NCBI GenBank assembly: GCA_025024175.1
Contig: QCXZ01000138.1
Coordinates: 45,293,092 to 45,357,091, forward strand
Direction: 5' to 3'
Length of the DNA: 64,000 nt
Source: Rhyzopertha dominica
Lineage: Eukaryota > Arthropoda > Insecta > Coleoptera > Bostrichidae
Below the pieces are notes generated by a model. That model was given only the letters and a program-made list of their open reading frames with translations, searched no databases and was not told where the DNA came from. A program made the translations under genes and the position numbers. Shown here in pieces: positions 23,049 through 35,693 of this stretch (position 1 is the stretch's first letter; the number at the start of each line of letters is the position of its first letter).

Positions 23049-25365
23049 TGTATTATAAGCTCCTGCATCAATGATATTGGTTCTCACGTATACTAGCTTT
23101 TTTGTTTTTACTAACTTGCCGAGATTGTTAACCCTGCCTTTTGTTGGATTATATTTAAGTCAGGTTTCTTTAAACAGATGAATATTTCTTGATGTATCAT
23201 TAATATAAAGCTAAAACGATTGTAGGATAGTTGTGTCTTAAAATTAATAGCTGTTTATGTGTTGTCAGACAGAAGAAACTTCTCACTGTTGCTTTTGTTA
23301 CTTTTATCTTATTCTGGTTCAATTGTTGTGCCAAATAGAAATTCGTAAAGCTTTTCACATCAGTACATTGCCTCTTCTTGGGTCTAATAACACCAACCTA
23401 GTGTTCAAAAGAAAGTATTGAATTTATGTATGGTTTTACGTTGTATTTTCAGCATTATAATTAGTTTTATTATTATTCAAAATTAATACTAAAATAAACA
23501 CAACATTGTCTTTCCTTTTTGTGTCTGTGCTTTGCAGTAGTGTCAAATTTTAAGTCCACAATCCACAACTGGAATTGTAGAGTCAGTTTTTTCTGTTTAG
23601 CATGAAAACTTCGTAACCTAGCGGATATAGGAAGGAAAGTTAAATAGCAAAATATTTGCAATTTTGTTAGCCTAATTTAATGCACCTTTCTAAATATTAA
23701 TAACTTAAAAATTTAATCACAAATAATGTCAAGAAAACCCCCATTATTATTATCATCAACGCATGTAATGCATCACTTCAAAACTGAGAGTGAAGCTTTT
23801 CTTACCTACTGACTCCAATGAAAGCTTCTTCAGCGGCTTCGTAACTTCGAGTGTAAACCTGTACCTCATTAAAGAAATCTAAAACTGAAAGGTCTGAAGG
23901 TTGAGGATGCTATGGAACTGGTCCCTTTCTTCCAATCCAGGAATTTGGAAAAACTTTTTTATGTTATGATGGGATGCCTAATTTTGTTGAAACCACTAAA
24001 GTATTGCGCGAGTCGCTAAATGCAGTTAATCTAACATATCTTGAAATTTGTTCTCGATGAAATTAAAAATAAAGTGCACCAATTAAAGACCCATCAAAAA
24101 TATGCGAGGCCATCAGATATACATTAATCCGAATTTCAGTTCGTTATACCCGTTCAAACGCGCTTTGTGAGTCGTGTTTCATCACTACAAAGGACTTTAA
24201 TTTTATTATTTGGAGTGGCACGATTAGGTATCAAAATTTTTTCCCTGATAATAAAAAATACTGCAAAACAATTTGCAGATGTAGCCGTGGTTATTTAAAA
24301 GATATGACTGCTTATATAAAAAATAATGAAGTTTTGGTTGCCTTGGATTATGCTATAATGATCTACAAAAGAAACAAAATTCTAATATTAAAACCGTTTG
24401 ATAACTACAAGAGTAACTAATTTACATAGTCGTGTTAGCAACTACGGTATTTTGAAAAAAAATAAAGATAAAAAATTGAATTGTGTTTAAATTCACACTC
24501 CTCTTTTCTAAATAATAGCGTGACATTAGTTTTTCATTTTCCATCAGCATTCTGGAGTGTTTATAATAAAATTTTAATGGTCATCGTGTTTTATATGTTT
24601 TTTTAACCTTTAGCAATTTGACTAAAGTAAGTTACTGCGCACTTAGATCGTACAATTTCGTTTTATTTTCCTCGGCAAGCAGAACAATTTTCTGATATTT
24701 TAAATATGGCAAGTATCGTTTTTCTATCTAAAAATGATTGACAAATTACATCAGCCCTCAGAGTCCATATTTTTATACACTCTGTATAAATTATAGCTAT
24801 TGACCCATTTTCGGCTTTTGACCTCGTCAGAATTGCGATAATTGCGTAATTATTATGGTCAGAATTGTTCTGTTTTGTACGCTTGGTTCGATTTAAAAAA
24901 TGGATACAACAGTATTTGTTACTACGGGCACATTAAGATGGTTAAATCACAAAATAGCTGTCTGTTTTATAAACATATAATTTCACTAGTAGAAATATAT
25001 AAACAGTAAAATAATAAGTGATACAAAACTGAATACGATAAAACTAAAACTTGACAAATGATAAGCAACTCGTCGTAGTAAGGACACATCATTGTAATAT
25101 TGTCATATTTGTGTAAACCTGTGTCAATTGCTACGTATTTTTGTTTTTCCACTTCTTCTGTTCGATCCTACTCTTATAAAATATTTAATTAATTTAAGCA
25201 ATGACATGTGATGGCAGTATACAATTGGGTATTTGCCGTGTATTTATATTTTATTAAATTGCATATTAATAGGTAGCATCTAATCCACAAAACAACCGTG
25301 ACAGCTTATAAATTCGAAAAAATGGATCGTAAGGTGTATTTTTAATATTAAAAATGTGAATATTT
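23049..25365. other. AT-rich stretch, nothing recognised
   Basis: Long AT-rich DNA without motif-bearing open frames, transposon termini or GC-rich patches. Confidence 0.4.
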
Positions 25366-25367
25366 AA

Positions 25368-26342
25368 AGGGACCGCCAAAACGCGAACATATTGGCCGTG
25401 ACGTCAGGTGTCTTGTAAATGGCCGCTTGTTTACATCTGGGGTCAGCGCGTCACGCGTCAGCCTCAGCCCGTCAATTTATAAGTTTGGTGTTTGCGTCCA
25501 TTTTGTGACAAGCGAATTAAAATACGCCAAGAAAAAGTGAAATACTGATGAGTTATGATTTTTGAAGGCATGTTCATTGTTATGGAATTTGTGTACAGCG
25601 ACGAGCGGTTCAACGCGGCGGAGATGAGGAACATAAAAGCAACAGCATAAGCGAACTTTTTATCAAATTAACGTAGCATTGATAATTTGATCACAGTGGG
25701 TTGCTAGAAACATACTGTTTGTAAACATAAAAATGTAAGAATCAAAAAAGTATCCTAAACTTGACATTTATTTTAGAGGTCTGGCTGGCTTTTAGAGGTC
25801 TGGCTAACAGTCAAATTATATGGAGAACAACGTCATTTCCCTCTATCAACTTAAAACGCATGTAATTTTTCATATCCTCTTCAAGCTATAACAAAATGGA
25901 AACTGAATGGTAAACACTTATAACCCCAAAAAGAATAATAAAACTTCAGTAAGAATTAAGATGATCTTCACAACAGCAAAACAAACTTTGCGATTATGGC
26001 TTATCACGTCTAGGGGCCTTAAACAACTTTTTCATACGTTGATAATCTCGAGCAACGGTTACAAAAAGTTATTAGCTGTACTGACCGAAGTATTTTTATA
26101 ACCATGTACAAAACAACACTTGTTTTGTTTTCCATACATAATAGATGCTTGTAAAACTATACAAATCACTTTTTGGTGCGACCTCTTACACCGTCCTTTC
26201 AATAAACACCACACAAAAGCTTTTCCAATACAAGAATAATACTACACCATTAAATAGCGCGCTCCTCAAGTAATGTTTACATGACACTTGACGTCACGAG
26301 TTGAATAACCTTGGTTAGAAGGGTTTTGGCGGTGACTCCTTA
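25368..26342. mobile_element. Non-autonomous DNA transposon with about 50-bp terminal inverted repeats
   Basis: The left end (GGACCGCCAAAACGCG, then CGTGACGTCAGGTGTCTTGT) matches the reverse complement of the right end. There the + strand reads ACATGACACTTGACGTCACG, then GGGTTTTGGCGGTGACTCC. The internal sequence near the left end is GC-rich and holds a short open frame starting at the ATG at 25558. The repeat pair, separated by just under 1 kb, indicates one element that has lost most or all coding capacity. The superfamily is not known to me. Confidence 0.6.
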
Positions 26343-26689
26343 GATTCGAATTTCAGACCTGAAATTCTCTACCTGTACATATTTTGTTTGTTTTTTTTAA
26401 CACGGCGTACGATATTTATGCACTCCAAGATTCATTATACGTAATTTTCAAAAAAGTGGTAATACCCANTTTACTGAAAAACGTGATGCCATCCTTCAAC
26501 AACCGANTTGTTGGACCATTTCTGAGCTCTAAAACACTTTCAATGTCAATGGTTACATGTTTTANTCGTTTAGAATATTTTTTAGTNGTTATTAATTGCA
26601 TTTTATGGGAGTAACTGTGAACTGTGGTTAGAATGATTTATTGTATTAAGGGCTTGTTTTGTTGTTAAGGTGTTTTGTGGAAGCCTTTT

Positions 26690-26775
26690 TTGTCACTATT
26701 TTGTCGTAGATTATTTTGTCGATGGTCTATTTTGCCGGGGCTGTTGTACCGGGACCATTTTGTCCCGTCACGTTA
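26690..26775. repeat. Degenerate short tandem pattern with TTTTGTC core
   Basis: The unit ATTTTGTC, with variants (ATTTTGTCG twice, ATTTTGCCG, GTTGTACCG, ATTTTGTCC), recurs about every 15 bp. It looks like an ancient minisatellite or a repeat-terminus array. Confidence 0.45.
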
Positions 26776-27199
26776 TTGGAGGAACCATAAATTCCCAAAT
26801 TATTAATTATACAATCGCTTAAATGCAGACAAAAAGATTGGCGGTGATCAAAGTAGTGTTCAAAATATTCTTGTGCAGATTGGACAACGCTTAAATCACA
26901 CTGTACTGCTTCAAGTTTAGATAAGTTATTTAAAAAAAACCTAATTTTCTAACTAAGTGTCAAAATTAACGGATTGACAACAGAAAATGGCCATAAATTT
27001 AAAAAGCTGTCCCTATACAAGATGCACCAAATTTGGCGAGAATCTAGAGGTAAATTTTTATAAAACAGCGATGTGGTTCTAGGCTTTTACATTAAAACTT
27101 AGTATTGTGGCATTTAGTATATACTGCTAGAGCAAATTTAATTACGTATCAAATAATTACAGCTTTCCTTGCATGTATAATTAAGCCAAAACCCGATGA

Positions 27200-27775
27200 T
27201 CTCTGTTTCGCTTCATCCTGAGCATCTGCCCGTCCGCGACGTAAATTATCGGTTTTTTTTTGTTCTACCTGAGTCATTGGAATATTTCGTATTCCGGCTA
27301 AGCCAGTTCACAATATATCTTGATTTTATGGTATGGTGGAATGCTGAAGCGGCCGGTGGTTGTAACTGACGTAAATCAATCCGGTAAATTAACAAACCTA
27401 TGGAGCCATGACGGGACAGCTCCGGCGATTATTTAAAGCCTACATTCCGTATAATACGACGATTCTTTATAAATGAACGCGCCCCGCCCGTGAATCAACT
27501 GACGAGTTTTCCACTGTGTGGATAGCTCTGTACAAACAAACAACGCATATACGTATGCAACGCTTATGTATAATTCATTTAGTGTGGAAATAAATAATTA
27601 AGCGCGGTGTGATGCATTGTTGTGCAAGTAGCCATGTCTTACGCATCTAGTGGCATCGCAAGAAATGTAATCGGCCACGGCAAGCACGACTCTGCATGAC
27701 AGTGTTTGTAATTAATGGCAATTATCTGGAGACATGGATAGCACAGATGCAATAATGCCATTTCGGAAAGACGAA
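27200..27775. promoter_or_regulatory. Non-coding block with homeodomain-like motifs, regulatory candidate
   Basis: A GC-richer, non-coding block without transposon motifs. It holds GCGGCCGGTGGTTG (27351), ACGTAAATCA, TTTATAAATGAACG, AATAATTAAG and TAATTAATGGCAATTA (about 27709). Clusters of AATTA motifs mixed with GC-rich words are typical of conserved insect enhancers. Conservation itself was not tested. Confidence 0.35.
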
Positions 27776-30700
27776 ATAAATTTTTGAAATATGCCCAGGT
27801 CCGGTCAGGTCATTATACAGTGTGTCTGCCAATGTTGGCAACATGGAAAACGTTTTTGAGTTTTTCGGGAAAAGGTTACTTATTCTTTATAAAAAGTTCT
27901 GCCTGGTCTCAAATGCAAACTGCAGCCATCAGAATCAAAATTTCAATGCCATACACGGGGTGTGTCACAAATATAAATTTAACCTAAAAATAACATAACT
28001 TTTTAATTTTATCAAGCAAATTATAAGCTAAAAGTCGTATTCAAATAATACCCCGTCCATCAATTTTAAACTGCAGTGTTTGCTTATTCAGGTAATAGAT
28101 CCCTCTATTTGAAAGAAATTATTTATATAAATAAAATTCTTGTCTTATGTAATAATTTTCGTGAAGGTGGATTGCTCATACGAGGTGGGTTCGGGGCATT
28201 AAAATAATATTGAAATCAACTAGCGTTCTTTAAAAAACGGGTCAAGTAAGCCGGTGATTGTATGTCTGAATGATGGTGGCTCAATAAACTCAACTCTTAA
28301 GTTAAATTTTAGCATTACGTCATCCAACGCCCATGATGTACGCGTACGAAGCCGTGGTAGCTGATGCGTGACTGATGGAGTTGGGTCTTTCATGAACGAC
28401 TCGTGATTTGAGTTATTTGATTCGGCCAACAGCTAATGAATCAGCATCGTTCGTTCGTCGTTCATCATTGACAAGACGACGCGACAAAGACGTAGTAGCA
28501 TATTTATCACTTTCAATTCATGATCCATAAGAACAACCTTAAATCAACTAAGAACAACCGACCTGTTTTGAATAATTGCGATTTATAACGAATATTAAAG
28601 CTGTACTCGCAGGATCCTGTCTTGAATCATGGTTAGGAACTTTGGAGGATTTCGCGATATTATTAAATTTACATATTCTTTCTTGAAGTGGTCGAAAATC
28701 GCAGTACTAACTTTTGTTTCTTAGAGCAGTTAGGAATTCATCGACCGGTTCGCCTTGTCTGCGTTGTTTTATTGAACTCATATCTTTCCTTTTGGAACAA
28801 AGTATTTAACAAAATATTCTTGGATTAATATTGTTTTCTTTTCTTCTTCAGCTGCGTCAGGTCCAGTAACAGTCATGAAGATTGCAGTTTGTACTTCTGG
28901 TGACTTGTTGGTTAGGCTGATAGCGGTTGCTATTATTTCTCCATGTTTAACTCATTGTTTATAGCTAGGTGTTTAGGAGATTTTAAACTAACGCAACATT
29001 CTCGTCTACTTGTCGCTTGTATCGCTTCATCTTAATTTTCATCGGCGTTTGGCATTTTGCAGCAACACGAGTGACGGCTTCGTTTTTGCCTTGCTTGTTA
29101 GATTAAATATTGTGTTAACTTCTGAAGTACGTTTACTGACCATTGTGTTTATTTTCTGTTTTTGTTTCATGTCAACGTCAGCAGACAGCCGCATTAACTC
29201 ACATTCTATAATATATTCGAGCACGAGCATTGAAAAATAATCGATTTGTTTACCTTTCGACTGTTATTTTATAGTCACATATAGCCACATGTGCTAAAAC
29301 ACGAACTTTTGAACTACACCCTACAACACTGCTAGTGTTACGGGAGACACGTTGCAGCTGTCTTTAAGGAGATCTAACAACTCGGTAACTCGTTCTCGGT
29401 AATGATTCTTAAACGATTTGAATGATCTGAATCCGTGCGATTGATTCAGAACGATTTGAACTGTCCCAGCTCTAGTGACGTTATTATTAAGTAATAGGGT
29501 TTCTATGATGCGTTAGAAGCTACATTGTTTTTATGGATGCCCATCGACCACCATTTCAAAAGTCGCATGTTCTCAAAGCCTAATTATCACTTGTGGCGAT
29601 TGTCAAACCGGCAAGATTATGTTGAACTTGTTTGCTTTCATTGTACTTGTAAACTGACTATTTTTAAAGGCTATTCCACAATTTGTAAACGTTTTTGCAA
29701 AAACAGTGATGCCCATATTAATCACAGGCAACAGTAACGGCAAAGTCAAACCTGCATAAAAGCGCTAGGTTAGCGTTAAAAGAAAAAAAAACAGCTTAAT
29801 CGACCCGTTCTTTTTTTAATGAATGCCCGTTACATTCAATATTATTTAATGTCCCTAATTCACAGCCTATAATCAATCTACCTTAACAAAAGTTATTGCA
29901 TAAGGTAAGGCTGGTATTAAATAATTAATACCTTCGAACACATTCACATTCTTATTCGAACTATCGTTTTAGGCCAAAGATGGCCGTTGTGAATACGTGC
30001 CTCAGTTTTCCGCCTCCGACAAAACGTATAAGCAAGTGCCATTAAGTGTTAATGAAAAAATCACAATTTTAAAGGTGCACAGTGCACTGAAATACTATCA
30101 TCAGACATATAACCCTCGGAGTTCTGATAATAAATTCTTCAACAAAATTCGCATTTTATAATAAAAGCAAACTAAGTTTTTGTGTGCAAGAACAACGCTA
30201 TTTACAAAACAATCGCAGTAGACACCGTCTTTTGGTTTTTATATCATATACTATGCCTCGAAAGTTAGTAAAAAATTGTTAAAAACTGTAGACTATAAAA
30301 TTCCATACAAATATGGTCTGTTCGTTTTTCTTGACCTGGATACATCTTACAGCACTATTTAGGGTCATTTTGGGAAAAACTACGACGTCGAGGGGTACGT
30401 TCTGTAAGTACAGAAACCTACATTGCCGATTGCCCTGTCATTTTGTGATAATCGGAAATGCGTCATCAAACTGTGACTTTACGAACTATGACGTAGGTTT
30501 TTACGTTCGGTGTAAATATATTATGCCTATACGTTGCCGATTGCTCAATGGGCGTTTCGGCCCATTCAAATAAAATCCCGGAAAACGCTGTTGAACATTA
30601 GAGAATAATTTACTGCTTTTGATGTGGAAACGGTATTATAATGCGATATATTTTCAAAGTCAGTATCTCTAAATATGTAAGACTGTGGCATAGTTTATTA

Positions 30701-31030
30701 CCAAAATGTTTAATAAGTGTGGTGAGAAGTCGAAATAGCGATTTGTTTTAGTATTTTAGCCTATTGACTTTTTTTTCTGTCTATGTCTTGTTTCATAATT
30801 CCTATACATGTTCGAATAACTTAAATAGCTGGTTAGTTTTAAACCGAATTTACTGTCATATTATCAGTAATTAGGTTTCTATAAAGTGGGAAGTGAAATT
30901 CTTAATTTGCTTTTGTTGAATATCTGTTGCAGAAGCTTGGAATTAAACAATTGGTAGTGTTTATCATATAATTTATGTGAGTCTTCAATTTGTAGTCGTG
31001 CCTTGTATGTAAAGAGGTGTCTAGAAAAAC
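27776..31030. other. Intergenic stretch, possible decayed hAT end inside
   Basis: No gene recognised. At 29365-29475 the + strand ends in GAACTGTCCCAGCTCTA, preceded by repeated CGATTTGAA and GATTCA words. This resembles a hAT terminus (TAGAGCTGGG read inward) with subterminal repeats. Similar words at 28385-28470 could belong to the other end, but no clear terminal repeat was found there. TTGCCGATTG occurs twice in 30418-30545. Confidence 0.3.
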
Positions 31031-31039
31031 GTCTGTACA

Positions 31040-32445
31040 GCAAGAGCAAAATCGATTACTATATCATTGTTAAAGATCACGGATGACATACCGAGGGCTG
31101 CGGATGATGACAAATTAACGGCGCTGGTTGTCCTAGATTACTCAAAAGCCTTTGATACTATTAATCACAGTTTACTACTTTCAATTCTTAACTACAGTGG
31201 CTTTCATGAAAGTGCTATTGGTTTGGTGCACAACTTCTTGTCTAATCGACGTCAGTGCGTGGTTCTGGGGGAGGAGATGTCTTATTAAGCCGATATTTCT
31301 TCTGGTGTTCCGCAAGGATCCGTTATCGGTCCGTTGTTGTTTATTATTTATTCTTCAAGAATGTGTAGTAGCTTATAGAACTGTTAGTACCATCAGTATG
31401 CTGATGATACGCAGGTTTATCTATATTTTTTCCCTGCTGAGGTGGATATCGCCAGTGCCCAGCTCACTAGCGATCTCGGTCGTCTTTTATCTCTGTCTGC
31501 GAGGCACAGCTTGACAATTAACCAAACTAAATCCAATCTAATTTTATTTGGAAAGCCAAAGTATATTCCTAGCGTGCGATCAAATCTAGATTTCAGGTTG
31601 GATGGAACTGTTTTATGTTATCAAAGAGTGGTTAGAAAGTTAGGACTTTATATGGACGAAAATCTCAGGTTCAGAGAGCATATCAGTAAATGCATTAGTA
31701 AAGCTTTTGGTAACTTGCAAATACTGTATTCGAATCGTCACATGTTAGACGCTAGGCTAAGGTTATTGTTGTGTGATGCACTGGTGCTCTCTCATTTTAA
31801 TTTTTGCGATTCTGTTTACGGTCAGTGCCTGGATCAAGTTTTCTGAAAAAAAATACAGCGCGTGCAGAACTCGTGCCTTTTATAGAAAATGTAGTTATAC
31901 AAATTAATAACTTTTAGAACGGACTTGCACCATGTCAACATCAGGAGGAAAAGTATTATTACCGTCCCTCAGCACAAAAGCGCCTTTTACTAACGAAGCT
32001 TCTGTTACAACTTTCCCAAATTTTATAACAATTTAGAAACGCGTTTCAAATCTATGTCCCCGATTAACATAAAGAAGAAGTTGCGTGAACTTTTGCTTGA
32101 AAAGGTGTAACCGGAGCGATCGTGAGTACGCATAGCTTTGTTTTTCTGGTGCTGCCGGCGACAGATCTGTTCCTCGTGGGATCGCTTGTCGCATTGTCCC
32201 TGTCCGCTGTATTTTTTTTTTCATTTTTCTTTTCTGTTTTCTCCTCTCTTTTCACTTCTTCGCTGTCTTATTTGTTGCCTACTATTTCTTTTACCATTGT
32301 GTTGTTCCTTGTGTCTTCCGTACCCTCTATTGTTGCCCCTTTAATTTTTTACAGTCTATATTTGTAAATTTAGCTTGACGTACATGAATGTTATTTTATT
32401 ACAATTCTAGTGGCTGGTGAGAATAAAATTATTATTATTCACGTG
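31040..32445 (+). pseudogene. Jockey/CR1-like non-LTR retrotransposon, 5'-truncated RT with 3' tail
   Basis: This is the best-preserved retroelement here. One frame runs from 31067 to 31846 with only three in-frame stops (31286, 31376, 31385). It contains VVLDYSKAFDTINH (first catalytic Asp, 31135), SGVPQGSVIGPLLF (from 31301), YADDTQVY (31397-31420) and KLGLYMDENLRFREH (thumb). The C-terminal part continues in other frames to about 32105 (HKSAFY, then NLETRFKS). A pyrimidine-rich 3' region follows (32205-32345) and then an ATTATTATT tail near 32430. The 5' UTR, ORF1, endonuclease and fingers are missing, as expected for a truncated insertion. Confidence 0.85.
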
Positions 32446-33105
32446 AAAAAAATTATCAATCTTAGTATAAAATGAACCATAATAAGTTAAGCAACAAGTG
32501 GCAGTTTCTACGCAGGAGCTCTAGTGTTCAAGATCCATAAAGTTTCTAATAATAGTTTATGAAAAAATAGTCACCAGGCAACTGAATACTTTAGCACCAA
32601 TACCAACCATGCCATATTGTTGACAGCAGCGATATGGATGCATGTAACCAATATATCATTCGTATCTGCACTTGGAGCTTTTACCAATCAAGGATGAACA
32701 GATGACGTTACTTATACCGTAGCTGTAGAAGGTACACGGTACAGTATCATTTGGAACGTTAGTAATCAAGAGACGCTAATGTCTTGTTTATTATTGTATT
32801 TATTGTACCATTCTCTTACTTTTAGAGATACATACTATTCATTTTAAGCAATGAGTCTGTCACTAATAACTGTTTTTCACTAAAAATCCAATAGTAAAAT
32901 AGGTAACATCTCTTCTGGTCGATTATCTCCACTTCCACGTTGACATACCACAACACGTAATCCAAACGGGTCCGACACTACACCATACTTAGCCTTCAAT
33001 CGCAGTAAGACCGGTCGGCGTCCACACAACACTAAATAACACAAATATACATACCAGAAAATCACACATCAACTAAATTACACGAATTAGCATAAAAATC
33101 ACATA
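32446..33105. other. Intergenic, nothing recognised
   Basis: AT-rich DNA without coding or repeat signatures beyond short open frames. Confidence 0.35.
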
Positions 33106-33109
33106 AAAT

Positions 33110-33570
33110 CCGAAATCCGGCCCTGTCCGACTTGACTGGCACAAAGGCCCTGTCCGTAGTAAATCACGTGGGGCGAGGCGAGCAGAAAAGACGAAAGAGG
33201 ACGGGCATAGAGCGTTTTCTCTCGTCAGAATTGTTATTACATGTCAGGCGATTGATTCAGTGCGCCAACCGTCTTCGTGAAGACGTCTGGCTATGAGGAA
33301 CGACCTCTGGCGGAGATTCATGGCCGCCAAAGGTTGCCAACGCTTTTTGTAATTTGTACAGTCGTTTCGCGCGCTCTCCTTCCCCCTCCCCGCTGCTTGG
33401 GCTCGATTTCGTCATGTGAGACGTGTTTGCATGTGGAGCTGCAGTTTCGTGGCTGGCCAGATTTATTAGCGACGGATGGAGCGATGTTCAAGGTTTATCG
33501 ATTTGTTTTTGGGAGAATTAACTTCTGGGATCTGAATACATTGAACCGACGGGCTTCTTTCTGGCTTTAA
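33110..33570. promoter_or_regulatory. GC-rich island, regulatory candidate
   Basis: CG-rich non-coding block. GGCCCTGTCCG occurs twice (33120 and 33147), with GATTGATTCAGTGCG and GTTTGCATGTGG elsewhere. A 97-codon open frame (33277-33570 +) shows no family motif and probably reflects few stops in GC-rich DNA. Promoter, enhancer or unrecognised exon are all possible. Confidence 0.3.
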
Positions 33571-33933
33571 AAATATGTCCTCTTTTATGAGCGCATACTT
33601 TTTTGAGCGATTAATTACACGGCTCATTGTCATACTCTACTAATTACTAACATAAAACACGTGGACTACACGACTTGAAAATTCAAGTTCTCAAGTCTAT
33701 TACCTCCCTGAAAAACTTCTATCTTGAGTGTAACTAGCGCCATCTCGTATCCAATAGTACGCATGCGCCTACACGCTTAAGTGTCAGCACATAAGCGTCA
33801 GAATTGGCCACCATTGAAGGTGCAGAATGACAAAAACAATGTTCAATATACAATATATATACATATGTCGAAATAGGTTTCCGGGATCTGCTCCGCGTTG
33901 TCAAATGTTGGTCCTCAACTGGACTGTTGAACT

Positions 33934-33973
33934 GACGACGTTTCGGTACGGTCTCACGTACCATCTTCAGGTC
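33934..33973 (-). ncRNA. Hammerhead-like hairpin motif
   Basis: On the minus strand CTGAAGA (rc of 33964-33970) is followed by T, then a six-base-pair stem GGTACG/CGTACC closed by TGAGAC, then GAAAC. This is the order of the hammerhead ribozyme core (CUGANGA, stem II, GAAA). The extra U before the stem and the missing clear stem III make activity doubtful. Such motifs are known in the terminal repeats of Penelope-like elements. A minus-strand open frame follows on the left (33734-33964). Confidence 0.35.
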
Positions 33974-33975
33974 TT

Positions 33976-35235
33976 CTCTGATTAGAGATTATGATTAATG
34001 ACAAATTATGAAAAACTTGTGAAGCACTACAATATCAATAGTTATGATGTTTCCTTCATCTGTTTACTCATTATTGCTAACTTCTGAAGTACATTTTTTA
34101 TCAACCTTGTCTATGTATATAATATTGCTATGAAGAATATACGACTTCAATAATATTTTTTTTTATATAAAACTGCATGTTTTGTATCATTCGAGAACTT
34201 ATTATGTAAGGGGAATTCCAACACTGAACTGGCTATCGGTTTTGATTTACACAAAAGCACTCGACAAATAAATTGATAGATTGATATGACAGCAAAGCCA
34301 AACACTTTGGCATGACATTAAGTTTTGAAGAAATTACGCAACCTGCTTCCAAAAATCTTAAATTTCAAATACCGGTAGTAGATTAAAAAAAACACTAAAC
34401 CTAAAAACCGTTCTTAATTATGTGTTTGTTAGCATAGTCGTACATATCAATATTACTTTGCATTGTTCCTGTAGTTAAACCTTCAGTTACGCCTTTAACT
34501 GTTTGATTTGGATTTATTATATTAACTATCAAACAATTGGTTTCATCATATATCATGACCGTCCGAGGGTCCGTCATAACTGTTAACAAAGAGGGACTTA
34601 TTTCCCACACCATTATTTCTAAACCTAATGCTATCTTTGCATCCTTTTTTAAAAATCAAGTCGTGAAGTGATGTCATTATGAAAAAATAAAGGTCGTCAA
34701 AAAAGCCTGAACTATTTCTCTCAATTCTACAGCTTGGAGTTCAACTGTAGACCTTCTAAGGTGTTTGCCACCAAGTAAATGCCCAGTTATCTTTAGTATT
34801 CAAGCCCTTCAAATATTACTGGGAATCTTTTGGATGCTCCCTTATCAGTAGTCCCATATTTTGTAGATAATCGTTAGTACTCCAAGTTTCACACAGCATC
34901 CTTTGGTACATACTTTAAAATCTTCTCCATGCAACCGAACTGTATTTTTTTCTTCTACTATTTTTTGGGCCTTCCTCTGTTCCCTTTCATCTTTTCGTTT
35001 CCTCCTCCTTGCGATCCTGTGATGGCTAGCCTCAGAGCATCCATCTACCCGGCCTTGAGGGCGTACGTGGGCAAATACTTGCTGTCCTCGTTTGGAACAC
35101 GAAGCTGCCTCACGCTCTTGATCTAACAGCCACTAGCTTAAACTCACCGCCGAGGGGTGGGACAGATAAGCGTAGAATAAGCTTTTTTTAAGAAATTCAA
35201 AATTTTATTAATAATCAAAATGTATGTCTGCAACG
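33976..35235. other. Intergenic, nothing named
   Basis: AT-rich, except for a GC-richer patch at about 34990-35170 ending in an A/T-rich tail that could be an old SINE-like insert. No motif-bearing coding sequence was seen. Confidence 0.3.
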
Positions 35236-35239
35236 CAAC

Positions 35240-35415
35240 CAACTGCACATAGATCTATTTCTCTATCATTATAGCTCATCAGTGCAGTCATCTGTCAGCA
35301 TTACACTGACATGATGACAAAGCCACCTAGCTGCCTTAACGGGTACTACTTCCTATAATGATCGCGAAATAGATCTATCTGCAGTTGGTTACGGTGCAGA
35401 CAGCACGGCATAAGA
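35240..35415. repeat. Foldback dispersed repeat, copy 2
   Basis: Shares blocks with copy 1 in both orientations. ATGATGACAAAGCCACCTAG is the reverse complement of the copy 1 core. AAATAGATCTATCTGCAGTT followed by GTGCAGACAGCACGGC repeats the copy 1 right arm. TAGATCTATTT lies at both ends, making the unit palindromic overall. Confidence 0.65.
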
Positions 35416-35693
35416 GTAATTTTAGAGCGATAAGCAACACGGTATAGACCTGGATTCCCTTATATACGCCAAGGTGTAGACGTGATTCTGTTATTATTAT
35501 GCTTGAGAACTGCACTCTTTGTAAAAGTCGTCGTTGGAGACCTCTGTCGGTTATTAAACGCTCATAGCATAGCACCATTCAGATTATAGGTTCCTCAAAG
35601 AGATAATTGCCACTATATGGCATGATGTTATCCACAATGTAATTCTTGTACATACATTGCCTACCTTGACGTTGTTGTTCGCATTGCTACTAT

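Noticed and set aside
23815..23860. Another hammerhead-like hairpin around CTTCTTCAGCGGCTTC
   Set aside because: CTGAAGA is present on the minus strand but no stem followed by GAAA comes after it.
32122..32367. Phe/Ser/Leu-rich open frames resembling membrane proteins
   Set aside because: They are translations of the pyrimidine-rich 3' region of the LINE at 31040-32445.
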